Positions 10,870-20,137 of a DNA stretch of 31,933 nucleotides are shown one piece after another. How positions within the stretch are numbered: the first letter of the stretch is position 1; each line of letters opens with the position of its first letter. The DNA is from Ophiocordyceps camponoti-saundersi (nom. inval.) (Eukaryota; Ascomycota; Sordariomycetes; Hypocreales; Ophiocordycipitaceae), in assembly GCA_003339415.1 (NCBI GenBank), contig PDHQ01000359.1:1-31933 (forward strand), read 5' to 3'. The notes under the pieces were generated by a model. It was given only the letters and a program-made list of their open reading frames with translations. It searched no databases and was not told where the DNA came from. Made by a program: the position numbers and the translations under genes.

Positions 10870-12430
10870 TAGATAATTAAGGTCCCTATTCGTTCTTAAC
10901 GCCGTGATATTATAAGAATTTAGTGCTTTCTGCTTCTCGGAGTCTAACTCCGCTAAGGGAATAGCCCTAAACGCGGGGTTATAGGGCGGCCCGCCTCCTA
11001 GTCCGCTATCGGTACCGATAATACTCGATAGCGGAACCCGGGGGCTTAACTAATCCCGATAATATCCGCGTATAGGTAAAAGTTAATATAATATAGCTAC
11101 TAACTCCGATAACTTATTTATCGATATTTTTCGAACCTTAATAAATCTTATCTTAAAATCTATATATAAAAAACTTACTAAAATAATCTCCGCGTAAGAT
11201 TTTCGCCCTATATAAGGTATCTTTAATATAGCGTTTACTAAGCTTTAGTAGCGCTAATAAGCCTCTAAGAACCTATCTAGCTTACCCGTTATTATCTCTT
11301 ATATTATTTAGAAGTTAGTTAAAGCTACCTTTTATAAAGTAATAGGTAATAGGTTAAACTCCGCTCTCGGAGTTCTAACTTAAGCTAGCGTAATCGCAAG
11401 CTCCGCTCCGAACTCCGCCCCCCCTATAGCGCCTCTTATATACCTAGTTCCGGCGAGAATAGAGAGGGAGGTACTTATATTAATAAAGGACGTCTTAATA
11501 GTTAAGGGAATTCTAGCGCCTATTTCCTAAAAAGTTATCCGGAAAGTTAATAAAGCTATAAGCTATTTTATAATAATTACTATACGCTAACTTTCTAGCG
11601 GAGACCTTATAATTATTTTCGACTTAGAGTATAAAAACCTCGCTTTAAAAGATAAGTAGGTAGCTTAGGCTTTTAGAGCGGAGGCTAAGTATATATACTA
11701 AACTTATATTATTATTACTAAGGGTATTTAAACCTTAGTAGCTAACCGTAACTATAACGCGCTACTTAATAGTATTAGGAAGGTAAATAAAGTTAATATA
11801 GTCCGGGCGAAGGTATTTTAACCTTAATATACTTTTAGCGGAGATATTTCGCGGACTTATCTTATTATAAGCCTAAATAGCGTAGAAAATATAAATAAGC
11901 TTTACCTAAACGGAATAATTATAAACGCGGAGATAATTTATTATAAACTTTATAAGGATTTTATACGCTTTAAGTAATATTATAAATATTTTTAATTTAA
12001 ATATATTACTAAGTATTATTAGAAGCCCCCTTAATATAAATACTATATAGCTACCTTATATAATAGCGGAGAAAAGAACTACCTTATATAAAAAAAAAGA
12101 GACCCCGCTATTATATTTTATATAAAAATATATACTTTATATAGTTAAAAAATTACCCGGAGTCTTAGAAATAGTAAAGCCGCGCTAAGTTTAGCTTCCC
12201 TAATAAACTTCGCTTTTTCTAATTATTATAATTTACTTAACCTCTAGCCCCTATTTAATAGTAACTTTATAAGGATAGCGAAAGCTTCGTTACTATCTTT
12301 TTAAAAAAGCGAGTATATTACGGATCCCTTAAAAATATACTTCGGCGCTCCTTTTATAATACGCTACTTACTTAAGTCTCCTTAAAAAGCTCCTAACTTA
12401 GTAATACTTATAATAGCTATAAGCTGCGTA
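10870..12430 (+). pseudogene. LINE2 ORF1 relic (nucleic-acid-binding, zinc-knuckle type)
   Basis: Read across RIP stops, about 11530-12120 follows the pattern of Tad1-like ORF1 proteins: an RNA-binding-like stretch beginning KVIRKVNKAI, motifs SSGDLIIIF, FRAEAKYIY and ITKGI, then IRFK. After this comes the region where CCHC zinc knuckles belong (about 11960-12060), in which Tyr codons stand where Cys is expected (YYKYF, KYY, YKYY), the TGT/TGC to TAT/TAC change made by RIP. ORF1 proteins of this kind coat the LINE RNA. The N-terminal boundary is uncertain; the first 250 bp may be 5' UTR. The gene is not functional. Confidence 0.65.
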
Positions 12431-12469
12431 ATAAACTTTATAACTTATAACTAGCTTTATAATAATTCT

Positions 12470-15400
12470 AAGTAAAGTTTATATTTACGAACTTTACGCT
12501 ATTAAAGTAATCGTAGATAACTATTCTTAATACCTAATCTTTATAAGAATTATAACTTTATTATAAAATATATAAAAAATTAACTACTTTATTTAGCTTA
12601 CTTTATTTAGTAAGGAAAGTTATAATATTATTACTATATAAGAATTCTAGCTTAATATATATAATTACCTTTCGCTTCCGAAACTCGCTTTTTACCGCCT
12701 TATCTAAAGCGAAAGTAAGGCTTTTTTTATATATATATAAATAATATAAAGTTTATAACTAAAACCTTATAATAAGGCCTAACCTTACCGAAATATTTTT
12801 TTATAATAGACCCCGGGTGCTTACGGTCTACTCCCCGCTACTTAGAATATATACTAAACCTCTTCTACGCTTATTACCCCCTCCTCCCTCCTTATACTCC
12901 GCCTTTAACTTTACTTTACTAATTATCTTTAGCGACTTTAACGCTTATTATCCCTCTTAGGACTTTTATAATCGCACCTCCCCCTATTCTACGAAGCTTC
13001 TCTCCGCCTTCTACTAACTCCGCCTCGAACTTCTTACCCCTTTTTATAAGATTACCTAAAAAGTATATAAGCGAAAAACTAGTATTATTAACTTAATTTA
13101 AAATACGCTTAACTATTTCCTTATATACCTTAGCTTAAACTTTAATTTTTTTAGCTTCGATTATATCCCCTAATTTGCGTTTTTTATAACCTCTCCCCTT
13201 TTAAACTTTATACTAATACCGCGCTAGAAATATTTTAACTTTAATAACTTATAAGTAAAAATAAAAAACTAACTCTTATTTTCTACTATTTAAGCGGAGT
13301 CCGTAATAGATATTAAGGAGTTAGTAATATAGCTATATAAATAACTAAATATTATAGTTAGCTTAATAGTTCCGAAATTACCCCGGTAATACGGTTCTTA
13401 TTTATACTTATAATAAACTTTAAAAGTTACTTTTATAATTTTAAATATAAAGTATATTAAGTAATATTAGTAAGCGTAGCTAGACTTTAATTATTAGTAA
13501 ATATACTAAGATACTATAATATAATAAAAATTATCTATTAGGAAAGTAAAGAGAGATAATTAGAAATAATTTCTCGCCTCCGTAAGTAGCGACCTTAGTA
13601 TTATATAGTTTATAGCTTAGTAAGTAAGACTTTATAGCTAGGCTCTTTTAAAGCTTATATATACTTCTCTTTTTTAATAAAATACGGACTCCGCCTTTTA
13701 ATTATCTTTCTCTAAAAAATCGGAGCTTTTAGCTTATAAGTTCTTTCCCTATCCCTTAGAGAATACCCTATACCTCCTTATCCCTAACCCCTTCCCCCTA
13801 ATAGATATTCCCTCCTAAGTTACCGAAAATAAAGTTTATTTTACCCTTTTTAGTATTATATTATAAAAATCCGCTAAGCTTAATAATATCCCTATTAGCT
13901 TCCTAAAAAGTTATAGTTAACCCCTTATAATAATCCTAATAAAGCTTTTTTAAAAATATATTACTTATAAATATTTCCTTACTTAATATTAGACTTTTAA
14001 TATTACGGTTTTCCGGAAAGCGGGTAAAAGCTTAAAAGTTTATCGGACTCCGGGTAGCTATTATCTTATCTCTTTTTTTAATATTATAAGTAAGATCTTT
14101 AAAATTATAATTATAAAGAAGATATTTTATATAGCGAAATTTATAAAAGTCTTACCGTAAGGTTAGATAGGTAATTATCCTAATTAGTTTACTAATAGCG
14201 CTTTACTCCTCCTAATAGAGTTTATCTATATTATTTAAAGCTTTTAAAGCTCCGCTTCCCTCTTAATATTAAATATAATAGGCGCTTTTAACTACGTTTT
14301 ATACTTTAAGCTAATAGAAATCCTTAATTTTTTTAGCTTCCTTAGATAGATTATAGCTTTCCTTTACTCTTACTTCTCCGACTATACCTCCCGCTTAAAA
14401 GTTAATAGTAGATTATTAAACCTTTTCCTTATTTTTACCGAAGTCCTTTAAGGCTCCCCGCTCTTTTTAGTACTATTTATCCTATATATCTTATCTTTTT
14501 ATAAACGCTTAGAATAGGTAACTAGTATACTTACTATTAAATTTATAGATAATATTAATATTTTTAATATTAGGCGTACCTCCGCTTAAGTCCGCTATTA
14601 GCTTAAATAAGCTTAGGGTATTTACCGGGATTAGGTAGCGGAGTACGAAATAACCTTCTAGCTACTTAAAAGTAAGCTCTTTTATTTTATAAAAGCTTAC
14701 TTTGCTAATATAACTCTACTAATCCTTAATAAGATTATTATTTAACTTATATAAAAAATACGTATACTTAAGGTTTAAATTTATCGTAAGCTTTAGTAGA
14801 AACCTTACCTTTATTATCTTATAAAGAAGCTTAATTACTAATAGCTAGCTTTAACTAAACTTATATTATTTACTTAGAGCTTTTTACTCCTCTAAGTAAG
14901 GGAAATTTATATTAAAGTTATTAGGTTTACTATCGCTTTCGGCGCTATAATTTACTTCGCTTTAACCTCGCTAGGCGGTAAACCTAAGGGCCTTATCCTT
15001 TAATAGCTAGCTATAACTTAATTTAAATACCTCTATATTATCTTTAAAATATACTAAGCTACTTTTTCCTATTATATTAAATTTAAGTTTTTTATCCCCT
15101 TTATTAATATCTACTTATCTTATTATACTACCTATAGCTATTAACTCCTCTATATTAAAAAACTTATAGCTTATATTTACTCCGCCTTAGAGAGAATCTT
15201 TATATACTTTTACTAATAATATAAAGGTTAGCCCCGCCTTATTTATATCCCCCTTAAATCTCTTTAATCCTCCTTTATTATTTAGGTGCGGATTTTAGAT
15301 ATCTTCTCCTAGTCCCTTAAAACTCTAAAAGCCCGCCTTTACGAAAAGTAATAGCTTCGCTAAAACTTTAAGGAGGGAAAGCTCCGAAAATATAGTTAGT

Positions 15401-15840
15401 TTTTTAGATACCTTACTAATAAACTACCTTAATTAAAACTTAGTAACGCTTTATAGATCTATTAAGGTTTTCCGAAATTTCTTAATAGCGCCTTAACTTA
15501 GCTTTATAATAATAAAATTAGCTTTAATAAGTTTTTTTATACTTATAATATTCTTATAATCTTAACCTCTTACTATTTTTATAATAATAAAGAAGATAAA
15601 ATAGTAGCTTACCTCGCCTTATAATATAAGCTTACTATTTATAAAAAAACGCTTTTACTTATACTTCTTATAAGTTTAATCTAAAACCGCGGGGACTTTA
15701 ATAAGGCCCTTAGTTATAAGGCTATTATAAGCCCTTTTACCTTATAGTTTATCCGCTTATAACGCCTCCGCTAGTTTAACTTCTTTTTATTACTTTATAA
15801 TACTTAAGTATATTAAGATACTTAAGCGTAAAGTTTAAGC
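12470..15840 (+). pseudogene. LINE2 ORF2 relic: AP-type endonuclease, reverse transcriptase, C-terminal zinc module
   Basis: The endonuclease motif at 12931-12962 reads SDFNAYYPS-stop-D, a degraded GDFNAHHPSWD-type motif. Reverse transcriptase follows: a YRPISL-like motif read as SYYLISF near 14060, a GAFD-like motif read as GAFNYV at 14281-14298, a GSPL motif near 14450, and the catalytic motif read as FIDN at 14542-14553. From about 14930 the sequence fits the Tad1 post-RT segment (GGKPKGL, then FIPFINIYL). Near 15570-15640 a CPCG...H...C-like module of LINE C-termini survives as YYFYNN...Y. I see no RNase H domain. Stops and lost catalytic residues make it inactive. Confidence 0.85.
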
Positions 15841-17119
15841 GTAAGGGATAATTTTTAGTATTTTTACTATATAATTACTATTATCTATTTACCTTATACT
15901 CCGCTTTTACCTCCGCCCCCTGCTCCGCTTAGCCCCGCTTAGCTTACTTAGCCCTCTTACCTTTTTTCCTACCTTACCTTTTACTTTATCTTTTACGCTT
16001 AATAATACCTCCGATATTTATAAGCTTATCTTTTAAGCTATTATTATCGCTTTCCGCTACGCGCTTTAACGCCGCTAACGTAAACTTTATAAGAGAAAGC
16101 TTTAATATTTAAATAAGGTTTAGCTCGGGCTTTAGCTCCGTTACTCCCCCGCCCTCCTCCTCCGTACCTCTTATTACCTCCGCTTTATTTACCTCCTCCT
16201 CCGCTCCGCCCGCCCCCTTAACTCTATCCGCCCCCTCCTTATTACCTCTAACTATTACTATTACCTAATCTAACCCGCTTCCTAATATCGATATAATAAT
16301 AATTAGCGTTTAAGCCGCTACCTTATCCTCCTTCGCTTCCGATTTCTCTTTTAGCTTTAGCTTTTACTCCGCCTTTAAGCGATTTAAGTTAAAAATACGC
16401 TAAAGCTTAAAAATATTCTCCGGAATATATCTAAATTAGTTAACTCTAATATAATCCGCTACCGCCTAATTAAGGTTACTCTAAACTTAGTTAATATTAT
16501 ATATTATATTATATATAAAAGATTAAAAGTCTTATACCTCCGCTTATATTTTTAATTAAAATTCTTATAAGAACTTTATAATATAGTTTTTTTAAGTAGT
16601 AATAGTAATAATAATAATAATAATTATTATTATTATAAGTATTACCTCCTTTACTTTTATTATAAACTTTATTATTATCGCCGTAATTATTATTAACTAA
16701 GCTAGCGCCTCCGCTACTATACCCTCCGCTACCGCCTTCGCTTTTTTCTCCGCGTTCGCTATTACCGCCTACTTTACTTATAATCTAATTACTATATTTA
16801 TTACCGCCGCCGTCGCTATTATCGCTCCGCCCCCCTCTCCGCCTCCCGCTCCGCCTATACCGATAATTATCTATTTACTTAATATTTTAAGGTAAGCTAA
16901 TACTAATATATAAAACTCTTAGGAAAAAATATTAGTAATTATTATAGTAGGAGTAATATTAGGGGTAGCTACTAAAATAGCTAATTTTACTAAAGTGCTT
17001 ACTTATATTATTATTATTATTATATTAAGTTAGAGCTTTAACGCTTTATTCCGCCTTTATATATTATATAAATTAACTTAAATTCTCTCCTATTATTTAC
17101 TATTAGCTATATCTAAAAC

Positions 17120-17142
17120 TCCGCTCCGCTCCGCTCCGCTTT
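17120..17142. repeat. CCGCT pentamer run
   Basis: About four consecutive CCGCT (or CTCCG) units in the C-rich part of the LINE2 3' region. All steps are CpG or CpT, which RIP does not target. Confidence 0.7.
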
Positions 17143-17569
17143 ATTTTATATTTACTAATAAGCTACTTAGCTATCCTCCTTTATTAATATACTACGCTAT
17201 TTCCGTTATAGCGGTATATAACTTTTTTAAATATATTTATAATTTAGTTAATATTCTAAGCTCTAACTTTAGCTTAACCTCTAATATTATTTATTTCCTA
17301 ATACTTATACTAGGCCTTAGTATAATTATAATAATTAGCCGATTACGGGCTTATACGCTTTATTAGCTTTATATATAGCTAGCGCTATATAATATTACTT
17401 ATTTTAATATTTCTAATATAAAATTTTATAATTAGCTAATTAAGCTATATATATAATATAAAAAAAGTTATAAAGCTTATTATAAATAATCTTAAATATA
17501 TTCGTTATTATTACTTTATTAGTATAGCTATATAACTTTTTTACCTTCCTTTTATTATAAAAGTTAAAA

Positions 17570-17690
17570 AGAAAGGTTAAGAGAGGGGGTTAGAAATATA
17601 CCTTTTTCTAAAAATAATAAAAAGAAGAAAAAAAAGAAAGGAAAAAGAAGGTAAAAAAGAAAAAGATATAGCCCCCCCCCCTTTAATTAC
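17570..17690 (+). repeat. Purine tract ending in a C homopolymer
   Basis: About 100 bases almost free of pyrimidines on the plus strand (AAGAAGAAAAAAAAGAAAGG-like), followed by a run of ten C near 17675. It lies in the LINE2 3' region. No function is evident. Confidence 0.7.
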
Positions 17691-17754
17691 TAATATATAA
17701 TAAAGCGGCTACCCCGCTATTTTACCTTACCCCCCCTTAGATTTTCCTTCCTCC

Positions 17755-17845
17755 GCCCTACCCCGCACCGCCTCGCCTCGTACCGCCTTATACCGCCCCG
17801 TACCGCCCCGCGCTACGCTATTACGCTATACCGCCCCGCTTTTTC
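17755..17845. repeat. Imperfect CCGCC/CGTACCGC tandem array
   Basis: Units of about 10-12 bp built on TACCGCC and CCCGTACCGC repeat several times, giving a GC-rich island in AT-rich surroundings. Some units differ by C/T or G/A transitions. Confidence 0.65.
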
Positions 17846-17994
17846 CGCCCTATACCTTACGGACTTTCCTTTCTCCGCCCTCCCCTCCTTACTTTACTTT
17901 CTTATATTATCCGAGATTACCCCTAAGTAGTAGGCTTATTATATTATACCGCCGCTAATTACCGCTATACCCTTATATAAGCGTCTAGTAAGCT

Positions 17995-18104
17995 TTTCTT
18001 TTATAGTTAGGGGGTTTTGCCCTATTTTAGGGGATTTTTCCTACTTAATATATTATAGAAGCTTTAAATATTATAAAGGCCCCTAGTATATAAATAATAA
18101 TAAT
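17995..18104 (+). repeat. Shared retroposon 3' end with AAT tail (LINE2 copy)
   Basis: Landmarks are GGGGGTTTTGCCC, GGGGATTTTTCCTACTT, GGCCCCTAGTATATAA, then (AAT)n. They occur in the same order as at 10055-10170 and 29985-30091, and as the reverse complement of 19522-19625. Confidence 0.8.
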
Positions 18105-18117
18105 AATATTAAGGAGT
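18105..18117. repeat. LINE2 target-site duplication, right
   Basis: AATATTAAGGAGT, the exact partner of 10831-10843. Gypsy sequence resumes after it. Confidence 0.85.
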
Positions 18118-18339
18118 ATAAGATATTTATAATAAAATAACTTTAATTATAAATAACTTTAATACTTAATAAGCTATTATCGCTTAGCTTTTAAAGTAGT
18201 AAGCTATTATAATAGAGCTTTAAAACCTTATATACTAATAGTATTAATTTATATAGCTTTTTAAATAATAGTAATTATATCCCTATTATAAGCCGCTACC
18301 TTTTAGCTTACTATTTAATAGTAATAAGGACCTTTTTCC

Positions 18340-19120
18340 GCTCTCTTATATCTTGTAAGCTATAAATAAACTAAGCTTTTATTAGTTCCGCTTATAACTA
18401 ATAAGTATTTTTATACTAATACTTATTTTTCACTATTTAAGCTAAGGTAGCTTTATTTTTTAAGTAAGGTGCTAAGTATAAATATAACCCTAACTATTTC
18501 TTAGATTACCTTAATATTATATTTACTAACTTATACTAGCGTTAAATAGCTATAATAAAGCTTAAATATCTTATATAAAGCGCTTCTAAGTCTTTCTCTA
18601 ACTTCCTTATTTATTTTAAAACTAAGCTTATTTTAATAAATAATACTAAATAAGCTAATAAGATTAAAGTTATACGCTTTTATTATACGCTTACTTTAAC
18701 CTTTTACTAATATTATATAAGGCGTAATATTCTCCTAACTAAGTATATTATTATAGTTACTAAGATCTGCACTATTATTATAAATATTAAGTTATTTTAC
18801 TTTAAAAATAAAAGCTAGATACTTTTACTTTCTATTTCTAAGCTATTCTAAGATACTCTAATAATAAATATATATTAAACTAGCACCTAGCTACGCTTTA
18901 TTAAATATAATAGTTTACCTTTTTAAGGCCGGAATAGCTATAATAGTAGGATTTATTATTAGATAATTAAAGCTAGTAATAATAAGATTATAAAATAGCG
19001 CGCTAAGGGCCGCTACTTTTATTATAGCGGTATTAGCTATTTCGTACGCGAGTATAAGCTTAATCCTCCCTTACTAGCCTTTTCGGTCCGCTTTATAGAT
19101 ATTATAAAGGAGGAGGAGGA
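18340..19120 (+). pseudogene. Gypsy gag relic with zinc knuckle
   Basis: A Ty3/gypsy capsid-like region lies at about 18450-18720, with motifs FLDYLNIIF and SASKSFSNFLIYF that match the conserved helical part of the retrotransposon gag domain. A zinc knuckle follows at 19010-19057 in the pattern CX2CX4HX4C, now read RYFYYSGISYFVREYK: all three Cys and the His are Tyr through RIP. Gag packages the element RNA in virus-like particles. The start codon cannot be located. The leader between the LTR and gag is split by LINE2. Confidence 0.8.
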
Positions 19121-19503
19121 CCTTACTCTAAACTAGGGAAATAAATCCCCCTTATATTAAGTCTTTTATAAAGGGAGGACTCTCGCGGTAATATTATTTA
19201 TAGAATACTAAATAATTATTTTATAGATATTAATTAAAATATAAACTCGCCTCCCCTCTTTCTCTTTATATTTATAAATTTTACTTTTTTCGTTATTATA
19301 TAAGTAAATAATAGCTATAATTACTATACTATTATAAGCGAAGTTTTTATATAGCGCTATTAGCTTAAGTAAATTCTCCTCTCTTACTTATAAATAATTT
19401 ATATTATTATATAAATATACTATTAATAGCGCGTATACTTTAAGCTATATTTATTTATTTATTACCTTATTCGCTTTATAGCTAATATTAATAGTTAATA
19501 ATT
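19121..19503 (+). pseudogene. Gypsy pol relic, protease part (before the SINE)
   Basis: This follows gag in the position of the aspartic protease. The DSGA/DCGAT-type active-site motif is not recognisable with certainty. The reading frame is broken by the SINE and resumes at about 20138 after the target duplication. The assignment rests on position and on the gypsy domains on both sides. Confidence 0.5.
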
Positions 19504-19521
19504 ACCTATAATAGTATATAT
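19504..19521. repeat. SINE target-site duplication, left
   Basis: ACCTATAATAGTATATAT pairs with ACTTATAATAATATATAT at 20120-20137. The two differences are C/T and G/A, both RIP-type transitions. Confidence 0.8.
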
Positions 19522-19625
19522 ATATATTATATTACTCTAGTAACTTATATAGGTATCTAAGCATATAATCGTTTAATAGAGAGGAAAAACCGGAGTGCCC
19601 CGGGGAAAAACCCCTTACTTAATAT
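19522..19625 (-). repeat. Shared retroposon 3' end (SINE copy)
   Basis: On the minus strand: AAGGGGTTTTTCCCCGGGG, GGTTTTTCCTCT, GATACCTATATAAG, TACTAGAGTAATATAA and a (TA)n tail. The order and spacing match the plus-strand ends at 10055-10170 and 17995-18104. Confidence 0.75.
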
Positions 19626-19924
19626 ATTCGGCTAGCTTATAAGCTAATTACGTTATATCGGAAAGCTTAATCGTTATAGGAAATATCCGAAGTTACGCTA
19701 GTCCTAAGCGAGAGGTACTTATACTTCTTATCGCATATCTTATCTAAGTTCTAAGTAATTCCGGTATATATATTAGCAGATACCGTAGCGAAAATATTAC
19801 TTCGTAATCGTACTTTATTACTAGATTATAGTCGCTATTAAAAGGGACCTATTCCTCTAATAACTTACGTTATCTAACTAACTATACCCTTACCCCGCGC
19901 CCTACCTTACCTAAGCCTCGGCCG

Positions 19925-19980
19925 GGTTACTACTCCTGCCGAGGGAGGAAAGGAGCCCGGTAAGGTTACTACTCCTGCCG
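19925..19980. repeat. Direct repeat in the SINE body
   Basis: GGTTACTACTCCTGCCG occurs at 19925-19941 and 19964-19980, 39 bp apart, within a GC-rich part of the SINE. It still carries intact TpG. Confidence 0.9.
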
Positions 19981-20025
19981 GGGTTATGCCGGGGTCGGAC
20001 CGTACCCCGGCTATATAGTTAGGGT

Positions 20026-20031
20026 AAAAAA
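20026..20031 (-). terminator. T6 run after the tRNA-like head
   Basis: Read on the minus strand, six T follow the tRNA-like sequence by seven bases. This would stop RNA polymerase III at a tRNA gene. In a SINE whose full-length transcript must be made it is unexpected, unless it is inefficient or was created by mutation after insertion. Confidence 0.5.
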
Positions 20032-20037
20032 TACCCA

Positions 20038-20119
20038 TGCCCTCTGCCGGATTCGAACTAACTGCCTCTCTTATAGAAGACTAATATCTCTAAACGCTTA
20101 ACTACTACGCTAAGAGGGC
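20038..20119 (-). other. tRNA-like sequence, SINE head with internal pol III promoter
   Basis: On the minus strand the sequence runs from acceptor GCCCTCT to AGAGGGC plus discriminator A, 82 nt in all. An A-box-like stretch is TAGCGTAGTAGTTAAGCG. The B box/T arm GTTCGAATCC is intact with a TTCGAAT loop, though the T stem is imperfect (GTTAG against CCGGC). The anticodon cannot be assigned. A CTTCTAT loop would suggest Arg(UCU) but leaves the D-to-anticodon spacing about six bases too long; a type II fold with a long variable arm also fits the length. It may descend from either, and I do not regard it as a working tRNA gene. Confidence 0.7.
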
Positions 20120-20137
20120 ACTTATAATAATATATAT
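20120..20137. repeat. SINE target-site duplication, right
   Basis: ACTTATAATAATATATAT, partner of 19504-19521. Gypsy pol continues directly after it. Confidence 0.8.

Larger units (their letters stand above)
15841..17994. other. LINE2 long 3' region with unidentified antisense-like coding signal
   Basis: This 2.2-kb stretch is C-rich on the plus strand (many CCTCC and CCGCC runs). The minus strand from about 17100 down to 15885 reads, with RIP stops ignored, as a charged protein of about 400 residues: hydrophobic and helical first, then Lys/Glu-rich (KLKLKEKSEAKEDK), then acidic and Gly-rich, then a basic tail (GRKKGKRAKQAKRG). I recognise no family. The low-complexity triplets may be simple repeats rather than protein. 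Either LINE2 carries an extra antisense-like gene in its 3' part, or a further element lies here with its ends erased. Confidence 0.35.
10844..18104 (+). mobile_element. LINE2: Tad1-like non-LTR retrotransposon, apparently full length
   Basis: Bounded by 13-bp direct repeats and ending in an (AAT)n tail. The plus strand carries an ORF1 with a degraded zinc-knuckle region, then an ORF2 with endonuclease, reverse transcriptase and a C-terminal Cys/His module, then a 2.2-kb region before the tail. Over 7 kb is long for a Tad1-type LINE because of this last segment. GC-rich patches survive where CpG is dense, as expected if only CpA and TpG were targeted. Confidence 0.85.
19522..20119 (-). mobile_element. 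tRNA-headed SINE inserted in gypsy pol
   Basis: A 598-bp minus-strand insertion bounded by 18-bp direct repeats. Its 5' end is a tRNA-like sequence starting exactly at the inner edge of one repeat. A GC-rich, tRNA-unrelated body follows, and the 3' end is the terminal sequence shared with the LINEs, ending in a TA tail. Unlike its host element it keeps many CpA and TpG steps (for example GCATATC, AGCAGATACC, CTCCTGCCG, TTATGCC), so it was barely touched by RIP. It is short, and RIP is known in Neurospora to ignore short repeats. Interpreting it as a SINE is my inference from this architecture. Confidence 0.8.

Noticed and set aside
12931..12962. A cellular AP endonuclease gene
   Set aside because: The motif is followed by LINE reverse transcriptase in the usual order and lies between target duplications.
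19535..19625. Start of an LTR (CTAGTAACTTATATAGG) in plus orientation
   Set aside because: The related sequences at 10170, 18104 and 30091 lie at element 3' ends next to target duplications and tails, which fits a retroposon end and not an LTR start.
20038..20070. Gypsy primer-binding site complementary to a tRNA
   Set aside because: It contains a whole tRNA complement, lacks the TGG that pairs with a CCA tail, and lies inside pol rather than after an LTR.
20038..20119. An ordinary host tRNA gene
   Set aside because: The anticodon arm is irregular. The sequence starts exactly at a target duplication and is followed by a body and tail shared with retroposons, so a SINE head explains more.
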